A program made the translations under genes and the position numbers. Positions 36,400-45,161 of a stretch of DNA of 64,000 nt are shown piece after piece. The notes below the pieces were generated by a model. It had not been told where the DNA came from. It saw nothing but the letters and a program-made list of their open reading frames with translations, and searched no databases. Origin of the DNA: G965233625 sp965233625 (GTDB lineage Bacteria; Planctomycetota; Planctomycetia; Pirellulales; Pirellulaceae); NCBI GenBank assembly GCA_965233625.1, contig OZ247499.1:7316001-7380000 (forward strand). Direction: 5' to 3'. Every line of letters begins with the position of its first letter. The stretch's first letter is position 1.

Positions 36400-36757
36400 A
36401 AAGACGCGCCAGAATGGGTGGAAAACTTAAGTATACCGCGGTTTTAGGGCGTCTCACAATGACGCGCCACGGCTGATTTTTGTGGCGTGCCACTCCAAAA
36501 ATACTTCAAAATTCGGATTTCTGCGGAAATTCGCTCAAGAAACCTGCTTGCGATCATCCTGTTGTCATCAAATAGAACGGGCGGTGTGTTCATTTTGAGT
36601 GCAATTTTTGCAGGTCTCGCCGAACCTATTGAAGATCAGGTTTTTTCGTAAGTCCTTGTTGATAAATGAATTATGGTGATCTTTGCCGCGAGTGGCATGG
36701 CTTATGCGTTCTCCTGGAATCAAACGCTTTTTGCTCCACACCATACAGGGGAACCCC
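36400..36757. other. Intergenic region upstream of the kinase-Hsp70 gene
   Basis: About 360 bases between divergent genes, AT-richer than its surroundings. No gene, RNA or clear operator seen. It should hold promoters for both the kinase-Hsp70 gene and the small secreted protein. Confidence 0.5.
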
Positions 36758-37108
36758 ATGAAGTTCATCAAAATCGCAGTTGCAGCTGTTGCACTTATCG
36801 CCGCACCCGTCCTGGCCGGCAATGCCTTTGCCGGTGGTCCAGGCTTTGGTTATGGCTACGGCTACGGGTCGCCCTATGCCTATGGCGGCGTGAACGCGAG
36901 CGCCAGTCTCTACGGCCGCAGCTATCACCCGCGCTCTAACTACAACTATGGCTACCGCGTACCTGTGAATCACTACCACCGTGCTCCTGTCCGCGTACGC
37001 GGATGTGCTCCGTACGGCGGTGGCTACGGTTATGTTCCGCGACGCAATGTTGGTGTCGGTGTCCACACGCCCGGCTTCAGCCTGAACATCGGCCGGTTTG
37101 GCTATTAG
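36758..37108 (+). CDS. Small secreted Gly/Tyr-rich protein
   Basis: A 116-residue protein from the ATG at 36758 with AGGGG just upstream. After a signal peptide (AAVALIAAPVLAGNAFA) the mature part is Tyr/Gly/Arg-rich with repeated GYGYG and two NVGVGVHTPGFSL-like beta segments. No enzyme motif. It is probably a surface or envelope protein. A good terminator follows. Confidence 0.7.
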   Translation: MKFIKIAVAAVALIAAPVLAGNAFAGGPGFGYGYGYGSPYAYGGVNASASLYGRSYHPRSNYNYGYRVPVNHYHRAPVRVRGCAPYGGGYGYVPRRNVGVGVHTPGFSLNIGRFGY

Positions 37109-37173
37109 AGGCTAAACCACATCAGGCGGCATGGCCGCCACACAATCTAAAGGCTTGCAGCCCCCGCCCTGTC

Positions 37174-37219
37174 GCCGCCCCCTGGTTCGTATAGCCAGCG
37201 GGGTGGCGGCAATTTTTTT
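37174..37219 (+). terminator. Rho-independent terminator
   Basis: GCCGCC at 37174-37179 pairs with GGCGGC at 37205-37210, extended by CCC/GGG and TGG/CCA with small bulges, followed by AA and seven T at 37213-37219. It ends the Gly/Tyr-rich gene transcript. Confidence 0.75.
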
Positions 37220-37325
37220 GCGCCGCCGTGTTTAACGGATACGTTCGCCTTGCGTTTGAGGTAGTATGTTCTGCTCAAGCAGTCAGAGCATACGCCACGC
37301 GGTTGTACAACAAGGTTGATAAGCA

Positions 37326-38225
37326 ATGGGTGACTTCTTAAACAGACGAGGATTCCTGGCCGCGGTCCCAGCAGCGGCTGCCGCGGGCGCACTGGCAGCA
37401 TCTAACGCGAACGCCATCGAACCGCTTGCCCGCAAACACGGCCCCGCGTTTAAGTTCAGCCTGGCAGCGTACAGCTACCGTAAGCTTTTCAATAGCGAAT
37501 TCACCCTTTCGCACTTCATCGATGACTGTGCGAAAATGGGACTCGAAGGCGCCGAACTTACTTCGTACTACTTTCCCGCTGACGTTAAACCGGCTTATCT
37601 CAGGCAGTTAAAAGGCGAATGCTTCCGCGCCGGTCTTTCAATTTCTGGCACCGCGATCCGCAACGATTTTGGCGTCACCGACGCCGGTAAGCTGAAGCAG
37701 GAAATTGCGCACGTAAAGCAATGGATTGTTAACGCAGAAATTCTATCCGCGCCAGTGATCCGCATCTTCGCCGGGCATGTGCCCAAAAACGGCGATGAAG
37801 AAAAAACGCTGAACCAGATGGTCGAGTGCATGCAGGAATGCTGCGAGTTCGCCGGGGAGCACGGCGTTCATCTCGCCCTGGAGAATCACGGCGGCCCGAC
37901 GGCCACTCCCGCAGGGCTGCTGAAACTGGTCAAAGGTGTCGATAGTCCGTGGTTCGGCGTTAATCTGGACACAGGTAATTTTCACACGGAAGATGTTTAC
38001 GCTGACCTGGCCGCCGTGGCGCCTTACGCTATTAATGTGCAGGTGAAAGTGGTCACCTCATCCGCCGGCCGCAAGGATAAAACGCCGACGGACTTTGCCC
38101 GCATCGGCAACATCCTGCGCACGGCCAACTATCGCGGCTTCGTAGTGCTTGAATACGAAGAAGCTGGCGATCCGCGGGAAGAATCCGCCCGCTTCATGCA
38201 GACGCTGCGTAGAGCTTTGACGTAA
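37326..38225 (+). CDS. Tat-exported TIM-barrel sugar isomerase/epimerase-like protein
   Basis: A 299-residue protein with a Tat signal (NRRGFLAAVPAAAAAG). The rest resembles xylose-isomerase-like/hydroxypyruvate isomerase proteins: FSLAAYSYRKLF, LALENHGGPTATPAG (metal-binding Glu), NLDTGNF (Asp), and GFVVLEYEEAGDP (last Glu). Probable Mg/Mn-dependent sugar epimerase acting in the periplasm. The substrate is unknown. The gene starts about 110 bases after a terminator, so it has its own promoter. Confidence 0.8.
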   Translation: MGDFLNRRGFLAAVPAAAAAGALAASNANAIEPLARKHGPAFKFSLAAYSYRKLFNSEFTLSHFIDDCAKMGLEGAELTSYYFPADVKPAYLRQLKGECFRAGLSISGTAIRNDFGVTDAGKLKQEIAHVKQWIVNAEILSAPVIRIFAGHVPKNGDEEKTLNQMVECMQECCEFAGEHGVHLALENHGGPTATPAGLLKLVKGVDSPWFGVNLDTGNFHTEDVYADLAAVAPYAINVQVKVVTSSAGRKDKTPTDFARIGNILRTANYRGFVVLEYEEAGDPREESARFMQTLRRALT

Positions 38226-38577
38226 ATCAAACGCTGATTCAGCGCTGACTGAACCAGCGCCAGGGCTATTGCAGCAGTGCTAAGCACGGCTACCGGCGCC
38301 GCGTGCTTGCATCTTGACCCTCTTTTTACAAAGTGCTTTGGAAATTTGGGCGCCATTTTTACAATTTTGCACTTTGCCCGGGTTTGCACGATTTTGCGTG
38401 CAAATTTGTAAGGTTCTGCAAAATAACGGTTTAGGGCCGCGACGGGGAATTTCTCCGGGTCGCTGTTGCAGTAACGGCACGCCTTGTGCTAGTTAACGAC
38501 CATCGTGATTCGCACAGACGACTCCCCAAAGCACACATCTAACAAAATTCACAGTCTATTACCTTGAGGAAATAGCA
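38226..38577. other. Intergenic region with overlapping dyads
   Basis: About 350 bases. A 7-bp stem with 6-base loop lies at 38384-38403, an imperfect 13-base inverted repeat joins 38360-38372 and 38398-38410, and AAAGTGC near 38328 can pair with GCACTTT near 38370. No coding region. These could be regulatory structures of the ompH-like gene. Confidence 0.45.
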
Positions 38578-39156
38578 ATGCAGGCAAGGACGCTTTCATT
38601 CGCCATTCTGACCGGTCTGGTCGCCGTCGCTGTTCAATTCGCTGGCAATTCCGCATCCGCCCAGCAGGCAAGCGGCCCTGTTGTCGCCGTGGTCGATATC
38701 GCCAAAGCGCTGAAGGCCCATCCTACTTTGAAGGCTCAGCAGGACGCCATCCGCGCGGAACTGAAGACTTACGAAGCTACCATCAAACAACGCAACGATA
38801 GTCTGGCAGAGCAGCGTAAGAAGCTGGAACTGTACAAACCAGGATCGGAAGAATACATTCGCCTGGATACCACCATCACCAAACAGATCACCGATGCACG
38901 CGTCGAAATTGCGATGAAAAAGAAAGACGTGCAGATGCGTGAGATGAAGGCCGCTTATGCTGCATACGTGCAGATTCAGAGCCAGGTAAAGGCGATCGCC
39001 GACCAGTATCAGATCAGCCTGGTGCTCAACTACGATAGCACCGCAATGAACGAAGATGACCGCATGTCGGTGCAACGCGGTGTGGCCAACGCTGTGGTTT
39101 ATCAGCGGAACCTGGACCTGACAACCATGGTGATCAACGCTATCGCCAAGCGTTAA
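38578..39156 (+). CDS. OmpH/Skp-family periplasmic protein
   Basis: A 192-residue protein with a signal peptide (cut near SASA-QQ) and a long coiled coil (about residues 55-145, with AELKTYEATIKQRNDSL). It starts VVAVVDIAKALKAHP, the OmpH pattern VAvVD...v. It resembles Skp, a trimeric holdase for outer-membrane proteins. The ribosome site is GAGGA. It is followed by a strong terminator and so is likely monocistronic. Confidence 0.8.
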   Translation: MQARTLSFAILTGLVAVAVQFAGNSASAQQASGPVVAVVDIAKALKAHPTLKAQQDAIRAELKTYEATIKQRNDSLAEQRKKLELYKPGSEEYIRLDTTITKQITDARVEIAMKKKDVQMREMKAAYAAYVQIQSQVKAIADQYQISLVLNYDSTAMNEDDRMSVQRGVANAVVYQRNLDLTTMVINAIAKR

Positions 39157-39192
39157 TTCACCAACAACGAAAAACCTTCCGTGGGTGTGATG

Positions 39193-39227
39193 AAAGGCTG
39201 GGTGGAGCAATCCGTCCAGCCTTTTTT
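39193..39227 (+). terminator. Rho-independent terminator
   Basis: A 9-bp stem AAAGGCTGG (39193-39201) with CCAGCCTTT (39216-39224), extended by three further T. It lies 36 bases after the ompH-like stop. Confidence 0.85.
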
Positions 39228-39252
39228 ATTGTGTTACCGGGCGGCTTCTTTC

Positions 39253-40116
39253 CTACCCGTGCACATCTTCCACCGCATGCACATTGTCGTAGGCAAGCCC
39301 CATACTGTTATCCATTTCAAACGCGGGTAGCGAACCGAAGAAACGTGCGATCGCCGTCGGCAGCAGTTTGTACTCCACGGCGTAATAAGGCGCCGGCTCT
39401 TCGTGCTGCTTGAAGTGTTTTGCCAGTAACGGTTGCAGGTCCTTCCACGGTGTACGGGCGAAGTCGCGTGTGTCTTCGCGGCTGCGGCCGAGCAGCACAT
39501 AGGTGGTCAGCGGCAGGTGAACGGGAATTGCTTCCGGCCAGACGCAGACGCTGGCCGCACGGTCGCCGTCTTTAACGAACATGATGCGTGGCAGGAACAC
39601 TTCGTCGTTCATCTCGTCCAGCCGCGCGCGGCAACTGTAGTTCCAGGCCCATGCCGACTCAAGTTCCGCACGCGCGCAGGTGTAAACCGTTGGCTTCTCT
39701 GGCATGTTTAACATGGCCGAGTAAGCAAAGCGGTTGCCCGTGGTCCAGCCCGACAGAAACCCCTCGCGGCTGAAAGGACCGTCGCCCATGCCATCATTTT
39801 GCGGGTCGTGCACGTCCCAGCCGAACTTCTGGTCGAACGCCTCAAGTTCGATCGCGGCTTCCAGACCAAAGAAAGACGGCCGGAAGTAGTTCAGGTTGAA
39901 CGCAACGCCCGCACCTGAAGCGTCCGCTCCGGCCGGTTCATCTTCACTGTCGGCGTCGTCCGTGGCGGCGTAGTGGAACGAGAAGTAGACGCCGGTTGAA
40001 CGATTTTCGTAAACGGCGCCCTGGTCGTGCAACTGATAGTGCTCGCGACCTTCAAAGTAGGCGTGCAGCGCGGCAGGGTCGAAGGCTTCCGTCTGGAAAT
40101 AAAGGTCGTAGCTCAT
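39253..40116 (-). CDS. Conserved hypothetical protein of unknown function
   Basis: A 287-residue soluble protein, Trp/Tyr/Asp-rich, beginning MSYDLYFQTEAFD; similar MSYDLYF openings occur in a family without known function. No signal, membrane segment or recognised catalytic motif. The start abuts a hairpin (40121-40154) and there is no obvious ribosome site. It lies downstream of the second DUF1501 gene on the same strand. Confidence 0.5.
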   Translation of the reverse strand: MSYDLYFQTEAFDPAALHAYFEGREHYQLHDQGAVYENRSTGVYFSFHYAATDDADSEDEPAGADASGAGVAFNLNYFRPSFFGLEAAIELEAFDQKFGWDVHDPQNDGMGDGPFSREGFLSGWTTGNRFAYSAMLNMPEKPTVYTCARAELESAWAWNYSCRARLDEMNDEVFLPRIMFVKDGDRAASVCVWPEAIPVHLPLTTYVLLGRSREDTRDFARTPWKDLQPLLAKHFKQHEEPAPYYAVEYKLLPTAIARFFGSLPAFEMDNSMGLAYDNVHAVEDVHG

Positions 40117-40120
40117 GGGC

Positions 40121-40154
40121 GCCGTTGCAGGTTAGCGGTGTCGGTTGCAACGGC
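40121..40154 (-). promoter_or_regulatory. Hairpin adjoining the start of the hypothetical gene
   Basis: A 9-bp perfect stem (40121-40129 with 40146-40154) and a 16-base loop. On the minus strand its 3' arm ends four bases before the ATG at 40116, where a ribosome site would be. It could be a terminator for the upstream DUF1501 gene or a structure that hides the ribosome site. Confidence 0.4.
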
Positions 40155-40188
40155 AAGCATAAGCGAAAGACGCAGACGATGTCAGCCG

Positions 40189-41631
40189 TCAGGCAAGCAC
40201 CTCTTTCACCACTTTGCCGTGCACATCGGTCAGCCTCATGTCGCGACCACTGAAACGGTAAGTCAGCTTGGTGTGGTCGATGCCCAGCAGGTGCAGCATG
40301 GTGGCGTGCAGGTCGTGAATCATCAGCTTGTTCTCGACGGCCTTATAGCCAAATTCATCCGTGCTGCCATAGATGGTTCCGCCTTTGATTCCACCGCCGG
40401 CCATCCACATACTAAATCCGAAGGGATTGTGATCACGGCCGTTGGCGCCCTGGGCGAAGGGCGTCCGCCCGAACTCGCCGGTGAAGACGACCAGGGTGTG
40501 CTGCAACAATCCCCGCTGTTTCAGATCCTTCAGCAAGGCGCCGACGGGCTGATCCACCGCGCGTGCATTGTCCGCATGACCACGCAGCAGATTGTTATGC
40601 TGATCCCAGCGGTCATGTCCTACAGAGGGACAGGTTAATTCAATAAACCGCACGCCACGTTCCACCATCCGGCGGGCCAGCAAGCACTGCCGGCCGAAGG
40701 TCGCCGTGCCTTTGGATTTTTCTTCCAGGCCGTACATCCGCTGCGTGGCTGCCGTTTCATCATCCAGCGACGTCAGCCCTGGCATCTCGGTCTGCATGCG
40801 ATGGGCCAGCTCGTAATTGGCGATGGCTGATTCGATCTTATCCACACGGCCAGCCTGCTGCATGACACTGGCGTCTAGCTTTTGCAGCAGCGCCAGTTTG
40901 TTGTCCTGCAGTTTGGCGGACGCTTCGGTCGGGCGGATGTTGGCGACAGGCTCGTTGCCCGCATTAAACACGCTGCCCTGATACGACGCAGGTAGAAAGC
41001 CGCTGTTGAAGTTATCCAGGCCGCCCGGAGGGATCAGGCCGCCGTTGATGGCGATATACGCTGGCAGGTTCTGACACTCTGTTCCCAGACCGTAACCGAT
41101 CCACGCGCCCATACTGGGGCGGCCCTGCGTGCCCATGCCGGTATGCAGGAAGTAATTGGCGTTGGTGTGTTCAGAAAAGTTCGACGTCATCGAGCGGATC
41201 ACGGCCAGATCGTCGACATTCTGTGCGATATGGGGAAACAGATCGCTGACTGGGGTGCCACATTCGCCGTAGTTTTTGAATTTCCACGGGCTTTGCAGTG
41301 TTTTGCCGATGTTATTGAACTGCGTCGGTTCAATCTTCATCGCGAACGGCTTACCGTTGTGCTTGCTAAGCATCGGCTTGGGGTCAAAGGTATCCACCTG
41401 CGACGGCCCGCCGTCCATGTATAGGAAGATGATGTTCCGCGCCTGCGGATCGTAATGCGGCTTGCGTGGCGTCTGCGGTCCAGCCGTTGCGTCTTCCGCA
41501 TCTGCCGCCAGCATCGCAGATAGCGCAACGGCGCCGAAGCCGGTGGCGCATTTCGACAGCATTTCGCGGCGCGAAACAGGACGCGGCGCTACGCGGCCGC
41601 AGGGGTAGGGATTTCTTGCGTTACGGAACAT
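40189..41631 (-). CDS. DUF1501 protein, Tat-exported (second copy)
   Basis: A 480-residue protein when started at the ATG at 41631 (MFRNARNPYP), giving a Tat signal SRREMLSKCATGFGAVALSAML. It has the DUF1501 signature IIFLYMDGGPSQVDTFDPKP, MGAWIGYGLG, and VVFTGEFGRTPFAQG with GRDHNPFGFSMWMAGGGIKGG. The upstream frame (34 residues) is Ser/Cys-rich and unlike a leader. It sits 16 bases after the second DUF1549/DUF1553 gene and is almost surely co-transcribed. It is a divergent paralogue of the first copy (same fold, different signal). Confidence 0.9.
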   Translation of the reverse strand: MFRNARNPYPCGRVAPRPVSRREMLSKCATGFGAVALSAMLAADAEDATAGPQTPRKPHYDPQARNIIFLYMDGGPSQVDTFDPKPMLSKHNGKPFAMKIEPTQFNNIGKTLQSPWKFKNYGECGTPVSDLFPHIAQNVDDLAVIRSMTSNFSEHTNANYFLHTGMGTQGRPSMGAWIGYGLGTECQNLPAYIAINGGLIPPGGLDNFNSGFLPASYQGSVFNAGNEPVANIRPTEASAKLQDNKLALLQKLDASVMQQAGRVDKIESAIANYELAHRMQTEMPGLTSLDDETAATQRMYGLEEKSKGTATFGRQCLLARRMVERGVRFIELTCPSVGHDRWDQHNNLLRGHADNARAVDQPVGALLKDLKQRGLLQHTLVVFTGEFGRTPFAQGANGRDHNPFGFSMWMAGGGIKGGTIYGSTDEFGYKAVENKLMIHDLHATMLHLLGIDHTKLTYRFSGRDMRLTDVHGKVVKEVLA

Positions 41632-41647
41632 ACGTGGTCGTCTCTGG

Positions 41648-44600
41648 CTATCGCAGGAAGATGAATTCTTTGACGTTAAACACAACGTGGCACAGGTCGG
41701 TCCAAACACGCTGGTCGTCCGCTGCCTTCTCAACAGGTAAACCGTAAGCGGCAGCCTGGGTCTGCAGGAACGCGGTCGCTGCGGTAAGTTCTTCCGTCGT
41801 GGGGCGCCGGCCGATGGCCTCGCGGTAAATCTGTTCGATGCGATCTTCAGGCGACGCAGGTTTTGCCAGCACGCGTTTCGCCCACACGCCTGCCTGCTGC
41901 ACCACGAATGGATCGTTCATCAGAATCAGCGCCTGGGCCGGTACGTTAGAAACGGTACGGCGCCCCATGCTGCTGAACGGCTGCGGCGTGTCAAACGCTT
42001 TCATCATGGGCGAGAGGAAGTTTCTCCGCACCGAGATGTAGATGCTGCGGCGTCCGTTGCCATCAAGCGGCCCCTGGCCGGGTCTGCCGCGGCCCTGCAT
42101 AAACGGTGTCAGGTGCACGGGCACGCTGCGTCCGCCCATTGATTTGTCGATCCGGCCGGAAATTGCCAGGATGCTGTCGCGGATCACTTCGCCTTGAAGC
42201 CGCCGGATGCGGAAGCGGTGTAGCAGCAGGTTCTGCGGGTCTTTGCTGGTTCCCGCTTCGTCTGGCTTGCTGGACATCTGATAAGTGCTGCTAAGCATGA
42301 TGCTGCGGATCATCTGTTTCAGCGACCAGCCTTCCGTTCGCAGGCGAACCGCCAGGTGATCGAGTAGCTCAGGATGTGTTGGCTTCATGCCCAGCACGCC
42401 AAAGTTATCCACAGAAGCCACGATGCCGCGCCCCGTCAGATGATGCCACAGGCGGTTTGCCGCCACGCGCGAGGTAAACGGGTTAGAAGGGTCGAGCATC
42501 CGCTGTGCGAGTTGCAGCCGACCGCTGCCTTGTTGAGGCGCTGGCTGTTCTTCGCCCGCGATACCCGTCAGCAACCGTCTTGGCGCCGGTTTGCCGGGTG
42601 TGCGGGAATTGCCGCGGATCAGCAGCAGCTCGTCCACGGCATCGCCATCCCACATCGCCATGGCGGTGCGTGATGCGGTTTTCACCTGGCCTGCTAAGTC
42701 ATTACGCTGCTGAAAATATTCCGCCACAGCGCTGGTGCCAGCGGGTGCGATCAGCGCGGGCCGCCGGGCGATCCAGTCCAGCAGCAATGCGGCGTCTGCG
42801 GTTTTACCGTCTGCTGCACTGGTCAGCACCGAGGTGAATACTTGCTGGTACGACGTGGCAAGTTCTTCTACAGAGTTCGCTTTGCCCGCCGCTAGTTCGC
42901 TGGTCAGAAGCGCGGAGTGTTCAGGTAGCACGTTGCCGGGCGTGTTCGTGCTCTGCACTACCATATAGATTTCCAGCGGCTTATCGCCTTCCGGGAAGAA
43001 CTCCAGGTGTGTGCTGTGGCCTTCGTAGCTGCCTAGCGGGTGCGCCAGCCAGCGTGGCTTGTCGCCCGGATGATTAAATTTCTTTATCAGGCTGCCATGC
43101 AATGGACCGTTAATCATCCGATGCGAATCAACCACCGCGTAGCTAGTCCCGGCGCCTCGCGCCAGCACCCAGACATGCCCCTTGCCGACGGTGAATGTCG
43201 GCGTCCGCAGCGTTTTGCCCGCACGGTCAAAGCCGCCCATCTTGCCGGCTTCGCGATCCGTATTTGCGATCTTCAATCCATAAAACTCTGGCCGGCGACT
43301 CGCGCGACCGGCGGTGACAAACCCTGGCGCCGGATTCTCGACATCGCCGCCCGGTTCGAATTCGCCGTGTTCTAAAGGTCCCTGGCCGAACGAAACACCG
43401 TCCTGCATCCAGCGGGTGCGGCGTGCCGTTCGATAGTCGGCGATGACCTGTGCTTCGGAATCGTTGGCCAGTGTCTGCAACCGTTTACCGGCGTCCTGTG
43501 TTTGCGCCTGCAATGTGGCGATTAGCTGTTTAATCTGTCCGGGGGCCACATTCTTCTGGCGGGCAATCTGCTGCCAGCCGTGCAGTGGATGCGCGGGGCT
43601 GGTGGCGCCCTGCACTTCGTCCACCCAGGCTTGCAGCGTGCCAGGCCGCAAACCTGCGTCCTTGGCGGCGGCCGCAATGACCTGTTCCTGCGGCTTGCCC
43701 TTGGCGGGTGTCTGCAACAGAACGTTGCGTGTCTGCTTCAGGTAACTTGCGATGTTGGCCGCTGCGGTTTTCCTGCGGTGGGCGAAGTCTTGCAGCCGGC
43801 GCTCGCGCCAGTCGTCGTCCAGTTGCTGAAGTTTTTCGCTGATCTTGCGGTTGTGCTCCAGCGTGTCAAAACGCACCTGCCGGTAGGCGGAGCTTTGCAG
43901 ATAACCAGCCAGGGAGTAGTAATCCTGCTGAGAGATCGCATCGAATTTATGATCGTGGCAACGCGCACATGCGACGGTCAGCCCAAGAAAGGTCTTACTG
44001 AACACGTCGATCATATTGTCGAAGCGGTCGGTTTCGTCTTTGCGGATATCGACCGGCGAGTGCACCCATTCGCCCAGATGCCAGAACCCGGTTCCCAGCA
44101 CCGACTCGTTATACTTCTGCTCTGGATGCAGCCGCGGATTTTCGAGCAGATCGCCCGCCACGTGTTCCGTCAGAAACTGATCGTAGGGCACATCTTCATT
44201 CAGCGCGCGGATGACGTAGTTACGGTACTCAAAGGCGTTGGGCGTTGAGTAGTCGAACTCGTGCCCGCGCGATTCCGCATAGCGGACCAGATCCAGCCAG
44301 TGCCGTGCCCAGCGTTCGCCAAAATGTGGCGACTTCAACAGCTGGTCAATTACCGTTGCAAAAGCCGCTGGCGACTCATCCGCAACAAAGGCATCAATCT
44401 CAGCAGGTGTCGGCGGCAGACCGGTCAGGTCCATATACGCGCGGCGTATCAGCACTTCTTTGCTGGCTGCTGGCGCCGGCTTCAAGCCGTTCTGCTCGAG
44501 CTTGCTGAGAATGAAGAAGTCCAGCGGATCCTTGGGCCACACTTGATCCTTGACGGCGGGCACTGGCGGGTTTTCCACCGGTTTCCAAGCCCAATGACTT

Positions 44601-45061
44601 GCTTTGCGTTGCTTAAGATCAAATTCTTTCTTCGCCACAGGCGCCGTCTGGGCGCCGCCACCGGGCCACGGGGCACCCAGCTTGATCCAGCGTGTGAGCA
44701 CGGCGATTTCCGCAGCAGGCATTTTTGTATCGGGCGGCATCTCGTAGATTTCGCCGTAGTTGATGGCGTCGATCAGCAGGCTCTTTTCGGGTTTGCCTGG
44801 AACAATCGCCGGGCCCGTATCGCCGCCTGCCAGCAGTGCAGCGCGGGAGTCTACACGCAGGCCGCCTTCGGGCGTTTTGGAGTCGGCGCTGTGGCATTCG
44901 TAACAGCGTTTGACCAGCAGTGGCCGGACCTGTTTCTCAAAGAACTCATCGGCCTGTTCTTTAGAAAGCGTCGCATCCTCTGCCGCTTCAACGGGTGTTG
45001 CCAAGGCGATGCATAAAGTCAGAACGCTCAGAACGAGCCACCACGATCGATGCAGCGACAT
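41648..45061 (-). CDS. Planctomycete cytochrome c protein with DUF1549 and DUF1553 (second copy)
   Basis: A 1137-residue exported protein with a signal peptide (ATPVEA-AE), a CYECH heme motif near residue 53, DUF1549 motifs (LTGLPPTPAEIDAF, RHWLDLVRYAES), a CARCHDHKFD motif, and the DUF1553 block (RVAANRLWHHLTGRGIV and NVPAQALILMND). A central region of about 400 residues differs from that of the first copy. The two copies are arranged in the same gene order, each followed by a DUF1501 gene. Function is unknown; heme-linked redox chemistry on an extracellular polymer is inferred. Confidence 0.92.
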   Translation of the reverse strand: MSLHRSWWLVLSVLTLCIALATPVEAAEDATLSKEQADEFFEKQVRPLLVKRCYECHSADSKTPEGGLRVDSRAALLAGGDTGPAIVPGKPEKSLLIDAINYGEIYEMPPDTKMPAAEIAVLTRWIKLGAPWPGGGAQTAPVAKKEFDLKQRKASHWAWKPVENPPVPAVKDQVWPKDPLDFFILSKLEQNGLKPAPAASKEVLIRRAYMDLTGLPPTPAEIDAFVADESPAAFATVIDQLLKSPHFGERWARHWLDLVRYAESRGHEFDYSTPNAFEYRNYVIRALNEDVPYDQFLTEHVAGDLLENPRLHPEQKYNESVLGTGFWHLGEWVHSPVDIRKDETDRFDNMIDVFSKTFLGLTVACARCHDHKFDAISQQDYYSLAGYLQSSAYRQVRFDTLEHNRKISEKLQQLDDDWRERRLQDFAHRRKTAAANIASYLKQTRNVLLQTPAKGKPQEQVIAAAAKDAGLRPGTLQAWVDEVQGATSPAHPLHGWQQIARQKNVAPGQIKQLIATLQAQTQDAGKRLQTLANDSEAQVIADYRTARRTRWMQDGVSFGQGPLEHGEFEPGGDVENPAPGFVTAGRASRRPEFYGLKIANTDREAGKMGGFDRAGKTLRTPTFTVGKGHVWVLARGAGTSYAVVDSHRMINGPLHGSLIKKFNHPGDKPRWLAHPLGSYEGHSTHLEFFPEGDKPLEIYMVVQSTNTPGNVLPEHSALLTSELAAGKANSVEELATSYQQVFTSVLTSAADGKTADAALLLDWIARRPALIAPAGTSAVAEYFQQRNDLAGQVKTASRTAMAMWDGDAVDELLLIRGNSRTPGKPAPRRLLTGIAGEEQPAPQQGSGRLQLAQRMLDPSNPFTSRVAANRLWHHLTGRGIVASVDNFGVLGMKPTHPELLDHLAVRLRTEGWSLKQMIRSIMLSSTYQMSSKPDEAGTSKDPQNLLLHRFRIRRLQGEVIRDSILAISGRIDKSMGGRSVPVHLTPFMQGRGRPGQGPLDGNGRRSIYISVRRNFLSPMMKAFDTPQPFSSMGRRTVSNVPAQALILMNDPFVVQQAGVWAKRVLAKPASPEDRIEQIYREAIGRRPTTEELTAATAFLQTQAAAYGLPVEKAADDQRVWTDLCHVVFNVKEFIFLR

Positions 45062-45161
45062 GCAGTATTCTCAGCTAAGTAGGTGGGATTATGGCGGAAA
45101 CCCCTAATCTTAATGAAACAGCTTGCAAGCGTCAAAATAACGCGCTTACGCTGCCGGGAAT

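Noticed and set aside
43580..44248. 222-residue plus-strand frame
   Set aside because: Antisense shadow of the second DUF1549/DUF1553 gene.
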